From assembly GCF_025398035.1 (NCBI RefSeq), contig NZ_CP104558.1:3420001-3484000 (forward strand): a stretch of 64,000 nt of DNA. Direction: 5' to 3'. A model generated the notes under the pieces. The model worked only from the letters and a program-made list of their open reading frames with translations. It was not told the origin of the DNA and made no database searches. Shown one piece after another: positions 41,540 to 50,747 of the stretch (positions are counted from its first letter, which is position 1; every line of letters begins with the position of its first letter). The position numbers and the translations under genes were made by a program. The DNA is from Rossellomorea vietnamensis. Lineage in GTDB: Bacteria; Bacillota; Bacilli; Bacillales; Bacillaceae_B.

Positions 41540-43072
41540 ATGAAGAAGTGGCTTATTGCATTGGTAGGATTATTAGTTGTTTTTACGACGGCATGTTCAA
41601 GCAGTTCAAGTGGAAGTGGTGACAAAAATGGCGGAGAAGTCTCTCAAGAGTTGACCTATGCAACAACCTCTGATGTTGTGGGGCTTTCGCCAATATTAAC
41701 AAACGACTCAGTTTCCTCCAACGTCATTGAACAAGTCTATGAAACTCTCTTTACAAGGAATCCAGAGACAATGGAAATGGAGCCGCTGCTGGCTGAATCA
41801 TATGATACACCAGACGATAAAACATGGGTGATTAAACTAAAAGAAAATATTAAATTCCATGATGGAACGGACTTTAATGCAGAAGCAGTTAAGTATACAT
41901 TCGATAAATTTATGGATCCTGAAACAGCTGCACCCCGTGCGTCACTATTGGAGCCTATTGAGTCTGTGAATGTTGTGGATGACTATACGGTTGAAATTAA
42001 AACCAAATATCCATATGGCCCATTATTGGCAGCATTGTCACATACAAATTCATCGATCGTCAGTCCGTCTGCAGATAAATCTCAAGACTTAATGAAGGAA
42101 CCTGTCGGAACCGGCCCCTTTAAATTCGTAAGTTGGACACCCGGAGATCAGGTTGTAATCGAGAAAAATGAAGATTATTGGCAGGATGCACCAAAGCTTA
42201 AGAAAGTCGTTTTCAAAGTGGTACCTGAAGTGACGACGGCGATTTCTATGCTTCAAACTGGGAAGGTTCAATTCATTGACGCCATTCCGACTGAACAATT
42301 ACAACGTGTGGAGTCTTTAAAGAATGTAGAGGTTTCGAAGCAGGAAGGGACACCTGTTTACTATATGGGATTCAATATGGAAAAAGAGCCAATGAACAAT
42401 CCCGAGTTTCGCCAAGCGGTTGCCTATGCACTCGATCGTGAAGCATACGTGAAAAAGTTGAATGGACTTGGCATTGAAGGGAACAGTGTAATCGGTCCAA
42501 AGGTCTTCGGATATGATGAGTCAGCAAACGAAGCAGGGTATCAACATGATTTGGAAAAAGCGAAGGAGCTTGTGAAGAAGAATAACTTTGCAGATAAAGA
42601 GCTTACGATATTAGTAGCAAATCGTGATAGTTATATGCTGATGGCAGAGATTGCTCAATCTCAGCTCCAGGAGGCTGGTTTAAACGTATCCATTGAGACG
42701 ATGGAGTGGGGAACGTTCTTAGATACCGCCCGTGATGGTAAATATGATATGACGTTCCTTGGCTGGTCTAATACAACGTCAGATGGAAGTGAGCTATTGT
42801 ATCCAAACTTTCATTCAGATAACGTAGGTTCGTCCAATCGAGTCCGGTACAGTAATCCTGAGTTCGATAAACTCGTTAATGAATCGAGAGAAAATGTTGA
42901 TCAAGATGTACGTGCTGAGAAACTCGACGAAGCAAATAAATTAATTGTCAAGGATGCACCGGTCATCGTCATGAATCATGGAGTGGTAACGGCAGCGACG
43001 GATCAATCAGTAAAAGGTCTTACATTGGATCCGACTGGTCAATGGTCGTTATACAACGTTTACAGAGAGTAG
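41540..43072 (+). CDS. Peptide ABC transporter substrate-binding lipoprotein
   Basis: 510 aa. The signal is a lipoprotein type (LIALVGLLVVFTTACSS) with lipobox Cys at residue 20 and a Ser/Gly-rich linker. SBP family 5 signature appears near residues 75-100 (LLAESYDTPDDKTWVIKLKE, NIKFHDGTDFNAEAVKYTFD). It captures the ligand outside the membrane for the two permeases. The family includes oligopeptide, dipeptide, nickel and glutathione binders; substrate is not readable from sequence, though the gamma-glutamyltransferase in the operon suggests gamma-glutamyl peptides. Confidence 0.94.
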   Translation: MKKWLIALVGLLVVFTTACSSSSSGSGDKNGGEVSQELTYATTSDVVGLSPILTNDSVSSNVIEQVYETLFTRNPETMEMEPLLAESYDTPDDKTWVIKLKENIKFHDGTDFNAEAVKYTFDKFMDPETAAPRASLLEPIESVNVVDDYTVEIKTKYPYGPLLAALSHTNSSIVSPSADKSQDLMKEPVGTGPFKFVSWTPGDQVVIEKNEDYWQDAPKLKKVVFKVVPEVTTAISMLQTGKVQFIDAIPTEQLQRVESLKNVEVSKQEGTPVYYMGFNMEKEPMNNPEFRQAVAYALDREAYVKKLNGLGIEGNSVIGPKVFGYDESANEAGYQHDLEKAKELVKKNNFADKELTILVANRDSYMLMAEIAQSQLQEAGLNVSIETMEWGTFLDTARDGKYDMTFLGWSNTTSDGSELLYPNFHSDNVGSSNRVRYSNPEFDKLVNESRENVDQDVRAEKLDEANKLIVKDAPVIVMNHGVVTAATDQSVKGLTLDPTGQWSLYNVYRE

Positions 43073-43080
43073 GGGTAAGG

Positions 43081-44088
43081 ATGACAACAGATCTATTATC
43101 TGTAAAGAACCTGGTCACAGCTTTTCGAACAGCAGATGGTGAAGTGTCTGCTGTTCGAGGGGTATCATTTTCGATTAAAGAAGGGGAGACCCTTTGTGTC
43201 GTGGGGGAGTCGGGTTGCGGAAAAAGCATTACCTCACTTTCCGTCATGGGTCTCCTGCCAAGCAACGGTTTCATCAAGGAAGGGAGCATTGAATTTAAGG
43301 ATCGACATTTAAACAGGTTGTCTCCAGAGGAATTAAGAAAAGTGCGGGGAAAAGATATATCAATGATTTTTCAGGAACCGATGACGGCGTTGAATCCTGT
43401 TTTGACCATCGGTTACCAATTGAGGGAGCCACTCATTTTACATCATAAGCTAAATAAGTCAAAGGCTCATATACAGGGGATTGAATTGTTAAAGCAAGTA
43501 GGGATCCCTTATCCTGAAAAAAGAATGAAACAATATCCCCATGAGCTAAGCGGGGGAATGAGGCAGAGAGTCATGATTGCCATATCACTCGCTTGCCACC
43601 CACAGTTACTTATAGCGGATGAACCCACCACTGCGCTGGACGTCACTATTCAAGCTCAGATTCTGGATTTGATACAGGACTTGAAAGATAAGCTTGGCAT
43701 GGGGGTCATGATGATTACTCATGATATGGGGGTAGTCGCAGAGGTTGCAGATCGGGTGATGGTCATGTATGCGGGGGAAAAAGTAGAGGAGGGATCAGTA
43801 GAATCCATCTTTGAAAACCCGCAACACCCCTATACAAAAGGATTATTGAATTCTGTACCCAATTTGGATGAACCCGACTTTGAACTTGAGGCGATTCCTG
43901 GTTCACTACCTAATATAAATGAAGAAATCAATGGATGTCGCTTTCATCCAAGATGTCCTTATGCGATGGAAAAGTGTGCCGTCCAAATTCCGAAAGATGT
44001 TGAATTGCCCGGAGACCATAGAGTGAAATGCTGGCTACAGGAGGTAGACGAAGGTGCCGACAACCGTCAAAAAATCGTCCATACTTAA
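43081..44088 (+). CDS. Peptide ABC transporter ATPase (OppD/DppD type)
   Basis: 335 aa from the ATG at 43081 (GGGGTAAGG upstream). Walker A GESGCGKS near residue 42, signature LSGGMRQR near 158, Walker [13 protein letters not shown] near 178, and a C-terminal oligopeptide-transporter extension with a Cys cluster ([14 protein letters not shown]), which in this family can bind an iron-sulfur cluster. Its last 35 nt overlap the partner ATPase gene. Confidence 0.94.
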   Translation: MTTDLLSVKNLVTAFRTADGEVSAVRGVSFSIKEGETLCVVGESGCGKSITSLSVMGLLPSNGFIKEGSIEFKDRHLNRLSPEELRKVRGKDISMIFQEPMTALNPVLTIGYQLREPLILHHKLNKSKAHIQGIELLKQVGIPYPEKRMKQYPHELSGGMRQRVMIAISLACHPQLLIADEPTTALDVTIQAQILDLIQDLKDKLGMGVMMITHDMGVVAEVADRVMVMYAGEKVEEGSVESIFENPQHPYTKGLLNSVPNLDEPDFELEAIPGSLPNINEEINGCRFHPRCPYAMEKCAVQIPKDVELPGDHRVKCWLQEVDEGADNRQKIVHT

Positions 44089-45055
44089 ATTAGAAAGTGT
44101 AAAAAAATATTATCCCATCAAAGGTGGATTACTCAAACGAGTTCAAGGCCATGTCAAAGCAGTAGAAGATGTCAGTTTAGAAATGTTTGAGGGTGAGAGT
44201 TTAGGTGTAGTCGGGGAATCAGGCTGTGGGAAATCTACATTAGGCCGCACTGTCCTGGGATTGGAGCCTGTGACGGAAGGGAAGGTGATCTTTCGCGAAC
44301 AGGAGCTTCAGCATTTATCTGAACGTAATCGGCTGCCATTCAAGAGGCAAATGCAAATGATTTTTCAGGACCCATATGCTTCCCTCAATCCAAGGCAGCG
44401 TATAGGGGATGCTCTTGAAGAAGTGTTTATCATGCATACGAAATTGTCTAGCAAGAGTCGTAAAGAAAAGGTAACCGAGTTGCTTAAAGAGGTCGGGTTG
44501 AAAGAAGAGCATTATGATCGTTATCCGCATGAATTCAGTGGGGGACAGCGTCAAAGGATAGGAATCGCCCGTGCCATAGCATTGAATCCTTCTGTTGTTA
44601 TTTGTGATGAAGCCGTTTCTGCCCTGGATGTATCCGTACAGGCGCAAGTTTTGAAACTATTAAAGACTCTTCAGTCCAAATACGGGCTGACCTATTTATT
44701 CATCTCTCATGATCTCGGGGTGGTACGTTATTTCTGTGATCGGGTAATGGTCATGTACTTAGGGAACACTGCTGAACTGGCGACTGCCAAACAGCTTTAT
44801 GAAAACCCATTGCATCCTTATACGAAAGCACTCTTATCATCCATCCCCCGACCCTCGATCGAGAGGAATAGGAAGAGAATCCGGTTGGAAGGGGAAATAC
44901 CGAATCCTGCAAATCCTCCTTCTGGATGCACATTCCATACACGTTGTCCGGTTGCCTCAGAGATATGTAAGCAAAAGAAGCCCGTTTGGCGTGATATGGG
45001 AGATCAACATTATGTAGCATGTCATCATGTGGAAAAAGGAAGGGAAGTTCTATGA
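44054..45055 (+). CDS. Peptide ABC transporter ATPase (OppF/DppF type)
   Basis: 333 aa, GTG start at 44054 inside the end of the OppD-type gene, after GGAGG. Walker A GESGCGKS near 57, signature FSGGQRQR near 160, Walker [13 protein letters not shown] near 180, and a C-terminal [14 protein letters not shown] cluster. It completes the transporter with the OppD-type subunit. Its stop overlaps the ggt start (ATGA), giving translational coupling between importer and peptidase. Confidence 0.94.
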   Translation: MPTTVKKSSILKLESVKKYYPIKGGLLKRVQGHVKAVEDVSLEMFEGESLGVVGESGCGKSTLGRTVLGLEPVTEGKVIFREQELQHLSERNRLPFKRQMQMIFQDPYASLNPRQRIGDALEEVFIMHTKLSSKSRKEKVTELLKEVGLKEEHYDRYPHEFSGGQRQRIGIARAIALNPSVVICDEAVSALDVSVQAQVLKLLKTLQSKYGLTYLFISHDLGVVRYFCDRVMVMYLGNTAELATAKQLYENPLHPYTKALLSSIPRPSIERNRKRIRLEGEIPNPANPPSGCTFHTRCPVASEICKQKKPVWRDMGDQHYVACHHVEKGREVL

Positions 45056-46665
45056 AAATGGATCATTTATATCAACCGTATTCTTCTATACGAAATACTG
45101 TTTTTGCGAAGAAAGGAATGGTGGCAACTTCTCAGCCGCTTGCATCTCAGGCAGGACTGGAAATCTTACAAAATGGTGGAAATGCGGTAGATGCTGCGAT
45201 TGCCACTGCGGCTGCGCTGACAGTCGTTGAACCTACATCCAATGGAATTGGCGGTGATGCATTTGCCCTCGTTTGGGTAAAGGGGAAACTTCATGGTTTA
45301 AATGCAAGCGGGCCTTCTCCAAAAAGTATTTCCATTGAAGATGTTAAGAGGAAAGGGCTTCACGGAATGCCTGTCCATGGAGCTGTCCCTATAACCGTGC
45401 CGGGTGCCCCTTCAGCTTGGGCGGAGCTTTCAGACAAATTTGGTAAGCTTCCATTAAGTGAAGTGCTGGCACCAGCGATTCGATATGCTGAAGAAGGGTA
45501 TCCAATCAGTCCTGTGTTAGGGAAGTATTGGGGGTTGGCTTATAAGAGATTCAGGGAACTATTTAAAGATGATCAAAAATTCCAGCCCTGGTTCGATACA
45601 TTTGCCCCAAATGAGAGGGCCCCTCTTATTGGAGAGATATGGTCATCACCGGGGCATGCCCGGACTCTCAGACTGATTGCAGAGTCAAATGGAGAGAGTT
45701 TCTATAGGGGAGAGCTTGCAGAAAAGATTTCTTCCTATGTCGAGAGGTGTGGCGGTTACCTCTCCAAGGAAGATCTTTCTGAATATAAAGCCGAATGGGT
45801 GACCCCGATATCAACCAACTACAAAGGCTACGATGTTTGGGAGATTCCCCCTAACGGTCAAGGACTTGTGACCTTGATGGGACTAAATATCGTGCAGGGC
45901 TTCCATTTATCAGAAAAAGATGCCGTTGATACATATCACAAACAAATCGAATCCATGAAACTTGCCTTTACTGATGGAAAAGCCTTTATTACGGAAGAAA
46001 AAGAAATGCCGGTTTCTGTTGAACACTTGTTATCTGAAGACTACGCAATCTCGCGGAGGGAAATGATTCAAGAAGACGCAATCACCCCAAAAGAATATCA
46101 GCCCCAAAAAGGCGGAACGGTCTACCTGGCTACAGCTGATGAGGAAGGAAATATGGTTTCTTTCATTCAAAGTAACTATATGGGATTCGGTTCCGGTATT
46201 GTGATTCCGGGTACCGGTATTTCCATGCAGAACAGGGGGCATGATTTCTCACTGGATGCAGAACATCCAAATGCACTCAAACCCGGAAAGAAAACATACC
46301 ATACGATCATTCCAGGATTTCTGACGAAAGGAGAAGAGCCGATAGGCCCATTCGGCGTAATGGGTGGATATATGCAGCCCCAAGGACATTTCCAAGTAGT
46401 GATGAATACGATCGATTTCCACTTGAATCCGCAGGCTGCACTGGATGCACCGAGGTGGCAATGGGTAAAGGATAAGGAAGTAATCGTTGAACCGGATTTT
46501 CCGAATCACATTGCTCAGGCATTAGCGAGGAGGGGGCATCATATTCAAGTGGCGACAGATTCAGGGGCTTTCGGAAGGGGGCAAATCATTTGGCGAAATC
46601 CCGTTTCAGGGGTTCTGATGGGTGGTACCGAGTCGAGAACAGATGGAGCGGTTTCAGCTTGGTGA
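45052..46665 (+). CDS. ggt: Gamma-glutamyltransferase, no signal peptide (YwrD-like)
   Basis: 537 aa from the ATG at 45052. The catalytic Thr, exposed by self-cleavage, is Thr356 in KGGTVYLATADEEGN; the small-subunit motifs SNYMGFGSG and MQNRGHDFS follow, and NGGNAVDAAIATA marks the large subunit. Unlike secreted Bacillus Ggt, the N-terminus ([19 protein letters not shown]) has no signal peptide, so it should act in the cytoplasm, as YwrD. The ATGA overlap with the transporter ATPase gene says imported peptides are its substrates: gamma-glutamyl peptides, glutathione, or short poly-gamma-glutamate. Confidence 0.94.
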   Translation: MKMDHLYQPYSSIRNTVFAKKGMVATSQPLASQAGLEILQNGGNAVDAAIATAAALTVVEPTSNGIGGDAFALVWVKGKLHGLNASGPSPKSISIEDVKRKGLHGMPVHGAVPITVPGAPSAWAELSDKFGKLPLSEVLAPAIRYAEEGYPISPVLGKYWGLAYKRFRELFKDDQKFQPWFDTFAPNERAPLIGEIWSSPGHARTLRLIAESNGESFYRGELAEKISSYVERCGGYLSKEDLSEYKAEWVTPISTNYKGYDVWEIPPNGQGLVTLMGLNIVQGFHLSEKDAVDTYHKQIESMKLAFTDGKAFITEEKEMPVSVEHLLSEDYAISRREMIQEDAITPKEYQPQKGGTVYLATADEEGNMVSFIQSNYMGFGSGIVIPGTGISMQNRGHDFSLDAEHPNALKPGKKTYHTIIPGFLTKGEEPIGPFGVMGGYMQPQGHFQVVMNTIDFHLNPQAALDAPRWQWVKDKEVIVEPDFPNHIAQALARRGHHIQVATDSGAFGRGQIIWRNPVSGVLMGGTESRTDGAVSAW

Positions 46666-46703
46666 TGAATATTGATTGATTGAGTGGAAGAGGGGGTGGC
46701 ATC

Positions 46704-47264
46704 ATGAAGCAATTGCATATATTTCTTGCTTTTTTTCGAGTGGGAATGTTGGGATTCGGAGGGGGACCTTCCTCCATTCCTCTAGTACACAAAGAAGTGG
46801 TGGAGAAGTACAAATGGATGAATGATGATGAATTCTCTGATGTCCTGGCGCTGGGGAATGCCCTGCCGGGACCAATCGCAACCAAGATGGCGGGGTATAT
46901 CGGATTTCGGGTCGGTGGATTCCTGGGGATGATGAATGCCGTGTTAGCGACGATCATTCCCACCATTATATTGATGGTTTTACTCCTTACGGTTCTGAAC
47001 ACCTATAAAGACAAGAACTGGGTGCAGGGGATGGCAAGTGCGGTGGTTCCTGTAGTAGGCGTGATGCTTGGAGTATTGACGTGGGACTTTGTGAAAAAAT
47101 CCCAAAAAAATATGGGGTGGAAAGTGACCATTGTTCTGTTGGCGGGAAGTATACTATTACTTTCTGTTTTAGGAGTTCACCCGGCTATCGTGATTGGAGC
47201 ATTACTGGGGTTTGCCCTACTTGCCCGAAATCCAAGTAAAGAAAAGCAGGTGAAAGCATCATGA
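46704..47264 (+). CDS. Chromate transporter family subunit 1 (YwrB-like)
   Basis: 186 aa from the ATG at 46704 (AGAGGGGGTGG upstream). A single CHR domain: FRVGMLGFGGGPSSIPL near the N-terminus, ALGNALPGPIATKMAGYIG near residue 50, then three or four further membrane segments. Such short proteins work in pairs encoded by adjacent genes with opposite membrane orientation. The next gene overlaps by four bases and is the second half. Chromate efflux is the family role; the native substrate may differ. Confidence 0.9.
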   Translation: MKQLHIFLAFFRVGMLGFGGGPSSIPLVHKEVVEKYKWMNDDEFSDVLALGNALPGPIATKMAGYIGFRVGGFLGMMNAVLATIIPTIILMVLLLTVLNTYKDKNWVQGMASAVVPVVGVMLGVLTWDFVKKSQKNMGWKVTIVLLAGSILLLSVLGVHPAIVIGALLGFALLARNPSKEKQVKAS

Positions 47265-47794
47265 TATATATCCATATTTTCTTAGCCTTTTTTATTCCCG
47301 GGATATTGGGGTATGGAGGGGGACCAGCCTCCATTCCACTTGTGGAAAATGAGGTAGTTGATCGCTATGAATGGCTGACTGTTAACGAATTCAGTGAAGT
47401 CCTTGCGCTTGGAAATGCGCTGCCTGGACCTATAGCCACTAAAATGGCCGGTTATATAGGTTATCAGCAGGGGGGGATTCTTGGCGCAGGTATAGGGGTG
47501 TTTGCGACTGTTGCCCCGTCCTTGATATTGATGATCATGCTTCTTGGATTATTAATGAAATACAAGGATTCACCAAAGGTAAAGCGTATGACAAGTTTGG
47601 TTCGGCCAACCATCGCCGTTTTGTTAGGGATCATGACGCTTGGATTTTTTATGAATGCATATGAGGGGATCGGAATTGTGCAAACCGGGTTGATTGCAGT
47701 ATGCAGCTATGTTCTGCTTCAGAAAATGAAAGTGAGTCCCGCATACGTAATTGGAGGAGCTTTACTTTATGGAGCATGCTTTCTGGGTGTTTAA
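47261..47794 (+). CDS. Chromate transporter family subunit 2 (YwrA-like)
   Basis: 177 aa, start ATG at 47261 overlapping the previous stop (ATGA). It repeats the CHR signature (FIPGILGYGGGPASIPLVEN, ALGNALPGPIATKMAGYIG). Two single-domain proteins replace the fused two-domain ChrA of other bacteria. In B. subtilis ywrA and ywrB lie with ywrC and ywrD as here. No terminator separates it from ggt upstream, so co-transcription with the importer is likely. Confidence 0.9.
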   Translation: MIYIHIFLAFFIPGILGYGGGPASIPLVENEVVDRYEWLTVNEFSEVLALGNALPGPIATKMAGYIGYQQGGILGAGIGVFATVAPSLILMIMLLGLLMKYKDSPKVKRMTSLVRPTIAVLLGIMTLGFFMNAYEGIGIVQTGLIAVCSYVLLQKMKVSPAYVIGGALLYGACFLGV

Positions 47795-47886
47795 ACTTAC
47801 CCAACCCCGCAGATAAAGGAAGGACCTCGGTAAAATTCGGTCGCTTAAGAGTAATAAAAATGCTCGTAGAATTTAAAAAGTAAAAA

Positions 47887-47938
47887 TAAAAAAACAAGCT
47901 CAAGATAGACTTGAGGCTTGTTTTTTTATTAATAGGCC
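47887..47938. terminator. Bidirectional terminator between converging genes
   Basis: AAAAAACAAGC-CTCAAG style stem: ACAAGCTCAAG pairs with CTTGAGGCTTGT, flanked by A-run on the left and T-run on the right, so it can end both the chromate-transporter transcript and the minus-strand symporter transcript. Confidence 0.88.
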
Positions 47939-49164
47939 TTGGATGTGTCCTCCACATCCTTCTCCGTCCTATCAATAATCGACGTACCAACCAGATCCCC
48001 TGTCACATTCAGGGCCGTACATCCCATGCCGACTAAAGCATCTATTGCTGTCAGGAGGGCCACGGTTTCCATCGGCAGACCAAGCTGGGCAAATACGGTA
48101 GCGATCATGATGATTCCTGCTCCAGGAACACCTGCTGTTCCGATGGAAGCCAATGTTCCTACAAGGACAACGACCATCATATCGGTCAGACTCAATGGAT
48201 TACCGACGACATTGGCGGCAAACACTGCGGATACGGCAATCCGAATCGCAGCCCCATCCATATTAATTGTGGAGCCGAGGGGCAGGCTGAAGCCGTATAA
48301 ACTTTTTGGCAATCCGAGGTTTTTTGCTGCATTCAATGTTAGTGGCAGTGTGCCAGAGCTGCTTTGGGTTACAAAGGCTGTAACCATTGGTGTACGTGCT
48401 TGAGCAAAGAACTTGCCGGGACTGATCTTGAATCCAACCAGAGCAATCATATAGATAGCCAATTGGACGAACAAAGCAATATAAAGAACGAGAATCATAT
48501 TCCCCAAGGACACTAATGTGTCGAGTCCCTGATTCCCGACCGTATTGGCCATGATCGCAAAGATTCCGATGGGAACGTATTGAAGTACCACCTTCATAAT
48601 CGACAGGGTGGCTTCATTCAAGCCATTCACGACTTTGTATACATGTTCACCGAGTTCGTGGTATTCCGCTGAAGACCGTAAATATGAAATCGCAATGCCA
48701 AATACAATCGCTGTAAAGATGATCCCCAGGAGATTCATATCTGTGAATGCCGTGACGATATTATCTGGAATGATATTCAGAAGGACACTGGTGACCCCCG
48801 GATTTTCCGGTACCTTAAATTTTTCCGTCGTATCAAGGGTCATCCCTGTGCCGGGTTGAAAGATACTGGCAACAGCAATCCCGACGATAATGGCTAAAGC
48901 CGATGAGAATAAGTAATATAAAAACGTTTTTCCGCCCATTCTTCCAAGTTTGTTTACACTGGTCTGGTTCACACCGACCATCAAGGTAAATAGAATGAGG
49001 GGGATGATCAGGAACTTAAGCAGGCGAATCAAAATATCGCCAAGGGGTGAAAGGACAGATGCATCCTTGCCAAATATCACACCGACGGCAATCCCAAGTA
49101 CGAGAGCCACGGTTATTTTCATGATAAGGGATGTATTGAGGTAACCTCTCCAAAGAGATTTCAT
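47929..49164 (-). CDS. Dicarboxylate/amino acid:cation symporter (DAACS, GltP-like)
   Basis: 411 aa with start at 49164 (GGAGG upstream on the minus strand); an earlier in-frame ATG at 49203 has no ribosome site. Eight membrane segments and two re-entrant loops of the GltPh fold: TQSSSGTLPLTLNAAKNLG, then the SLPLGSTINMDGAAI motif (NMDG), and a C-terminal GVPGAGIIM and NVTGDLVGT with the substrate-binding Asp/Asn. Substrates in the family are glutamate, aspartate or C4-dicarboxylates driven by Na+ or H+. It is a single-gene unit, convergent with the chromate-transporter genes. Confidence 0.95.
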   Translation of the reverse strand: MKSLWRGYLNTSLIMKITVALVLGIAVGVIFGKDASVLSPLGDILIRLLKFLIIPLILFTLMVGVNQTSVNKLGRMGGKTFLYYLFSSALAIIVGIAVASIFQPGTGMTLDTTEKFKVPENPGVTSVLLNIIPDNIVTAFTDMNLLGIIFTAIVFGIAISYLRSSAEYHELGEHVYKVVNGLNEATLSIMKVVLQYVPIGIFAIMANTVGNQGLDTLVSLGNMILVLYIALFVQLAIYMIALVGFKISPGKFFAQARTPMVTAFVTQSSSGTLPLTLNAAKNLGLPKSLYGFSLPLGSTINMDGAAIRIAVSAVFAANVVGNPLSLTDMMVVVLVGTLASIGTAGVPGAGIIMIATVFAQLGLPMETVALLTAIDALVGMGCTALNVTGDLVGTSIIDRTEKDVEDTSKAY

Positions 49165-49384
49165 TGTTTGCCGCCTCCTTATAGTATTAGTAGATTTCCC
49201 CAAAAAATCTTAAACATAACATCTATATAAATCTGATAGGTTTAATGAGGATTTAGAGTCATAAGATACAACAGATCGATTGAACTGTCAAAACCTGTGC
49301 TTGCAATGATGATGCAATTTAAAGAGGTGGCTTCTGATAGTGGAGGTTTTCCGTAGGATCAGTGAATAGGGAAAAAATAACACT

Positions 49385-49415
49385 AAAAGGAGCTGCCAAA
49401 TCGGCAGCTCCTTTT
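49385..49415 (-). terminator. Terminator of the DUF1206 gene
   Basis: AAAAGGAGCTGCC (49385-49397) pairs with GGCAGCTCCTTTT (49403-49415); a symmetric 13-bp stem able to work in the minus direction. Confidence 0.92.
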
Positions 49416-49420
49416 ACATC

Positions 49421-50284
49421 TTAATAAATCGTCAAATGACGGTTCTTTCCTTTTAAAATCTGGAAGACACCATATAAAAACAATCCTACTGCAACGATTC
49501 CGAGAAGCCATTGTCCGAAAGGCTGCTGAGCGAGTTTGGATAACGCCCCGTCAAGTCCCTTCGTCTTATCCGGATCCGCCGTGATCGCAGTCTGGATGAA
49601 GAAGTATCCGATCAGCAGGAAGACGATCCCGCGTGAATATAATCCAAGTTTTCCTGTTTTTCGTCCAAGTTCCCATTCTTTTTCCGTCATTTCATGGCGT
49701 TTGAATTTATCGGTGTATTTTTCCGTATAAGCTTTATGAATTTCATATAGTGCGAATCCAATGATGATGAGTCCGACAATCCCGACGATCCATTGTCCGA
49801 AAGGCTGTGCCAATAATTTGGCTGACAGGGTCTGCTTGGAACCCGAACCGGATCCAGAGCTTTTGGCGTGCATAGCGATGGCAAAGGCGTTATAGGTTAA
49901 GGAACCATAGGCGATTCCGCTGATCAGATTGGCCAGTCTTCTGAACATGGACTTTCCGCCGTTATTTACATGTTCAGGATCTTTGATGACTTGAATGAGA
50001 CGCCAAAGGACGATTCCGATCAAGCCCACTCCGAGGATCCAAAGAAGGACTTCCCCGAACGGCTTGCTGGCAACAGCCGTAAAAGCACCGCTCGAGTCCG
50101 ATGTGCTTCCTCCTATCCCGAGTGCCGCCATCACAGCTAATGCCCCGATGAGCATATAGACGATTCCTCTTGAGATGTAACCGATTCGTGCAAATCCCTT
50201 GATCCAGGGCTTTATATCATTAGATGAAACGGATGAACTTTCATTGCTTTCCGTTGATGAAGTAATGGATGAGATTCCTGCCAT
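49421..50284 (-). CDS. DUF1206 membrane protein
   Basis: 287 aa, minus strand, start at 50284 with AAAGGAAG upstream. After a Ser/Glu-rich N-terminus (about 1-24) the protein is a tandem of three similar two-helix units, each with an ARIGYISRGIVYMLIG / LYSRGIVFLLIGYF-type first helix and a KPFGEVLLWILGVGLIGI / QPFGQWLLGIVAVGLF-type second helix. This three-fold repeat is the DUF1206 pattern. Function unknown. A sigma-B type promoter in front points to general stress expression. Confidence 0.92.
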   Translation of the reverse strand: MAGISSITSSTESNESSSVSSNDIKPWIKGFARIGYISRGIVYMLIGALAVMAALGIGGSTSDSSGAFTAVASKPFGEVLLWILGVGLIGIVLWRLIQVIKDPEHVNNGGKSMFRRLANLISGIAYGSLTYNAFAIAMHAKSSGSGSGSKQTLSAKLLAQPFGQWIVGIVGLIIIGFALYEIHKAYTEKYTDKFKRHEMTEKEWELGRKTGKLGLYSRGIVFLLIGYFFIQTAITADPDKTKGLDGALSKLAQQPFGQWLLGIVAVGLFLYGVFQILKGKNRHLTIY

Positions 50285-50332
50285 GAACGCTTCTTCCTTT
50301 CTGATTCGAATTTCGTATGACTAATGTATGCT

Positions 50333-50358
50333 ATTCCCTGAAAAACGACGACACAAAC
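50333..50358 (-). promoter_or_regulatory. Sigma-B type promoter for the DUF1206 gene
   Basis: On the minus strand GTTTGT (50358-50353), 14-base spacer, GGGAAT (50338-50333). It lies about 50 nt upstream of the start codon and matches the GTTTWW-N12-14-GGGWAW consensus. Confidence 0.7.
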
Positions 50359-50438
50359 CTTTTTAACGAACAGTAAATCTTGGGGTGATTGAGATAATTT
50401 TGCCTTTTTTTCTTTAGGTTTTTTTTACGAAAAACCTA

Positions 50439-50467
50439 TTTACAACCCCTGTGGAGAGGAGTAATAT
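50439..50467 (+). promoter_or_regulatory. Candidate sigma-A promoter of the ktrAB leader
   Basis: TTTACA (50439-50444), 17-base spacer, TAATAT (50462-50467), about 25 nt before the riboswitch. A 9-bp dyad, TAGGTTTTT / AAAAACCTA (50415-50438), abuts the -35. Confidence 0.55.
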
Positions 50468-50489
50468 ATCTATCATCAAATGAATATTC

Positions 50490-50608
50490 TTTATCGCTTA
50501 ATTCAATTATTGAAGCGGGGGACCCACTAGTTTCAGGGGTGAATCCTTTCTATTGAAAGGTAGGGCCACTTCCATGACCCGAATCCGTCAGCTAACTCCG
50601 TAAGCGTA
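50490..50608 (+). ncRNA. ydaO/yuaA (cyclic di-AMP) riboswitch
   Basis: P1 strands CGCTTA (50495-50500) and TAAGCG (50601-50606) enclose the conserved blocks GCGGGGGACCCAC, AGGGGTGAATCC, a hairpin CTTTCTATTGAAAG, AGGGCCAC, and CCGAATCCGTCAGCTAACTCCGTA. This is the ydaO/yuaA RNA that binds c-di-AMP. It precedes ktrAB, where c-di-AMP, made at high potassium, turns off expression by terminator formation. Confidence 0.97.
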
Positions 50609-50641
50609 TTGGGAGAGGATGATACTTGTGATCTGTTATGC

Positions 50642-50675
50642 ATGACCACAGGCTTAGTTCCTGGTGGTCTTTTTG
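50642..50675 (+). terminator. Riboswitch-linked terminator before ktrA
   Basis: GACCACAGG (50644-50652) pairs with CCTGGTGGTC (50660-50669), one bulged G, then TTTTT. It sits between aptamer and ktrA. Confidence 0.88.
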
Positions 50676-50747
50676 CGTTGTTTAATATGGTAGTAAAGTC
50701 AGGCAGTAATTGGTTAAGCTATAAAAAAGGTTTTGGAGGATTTCATC

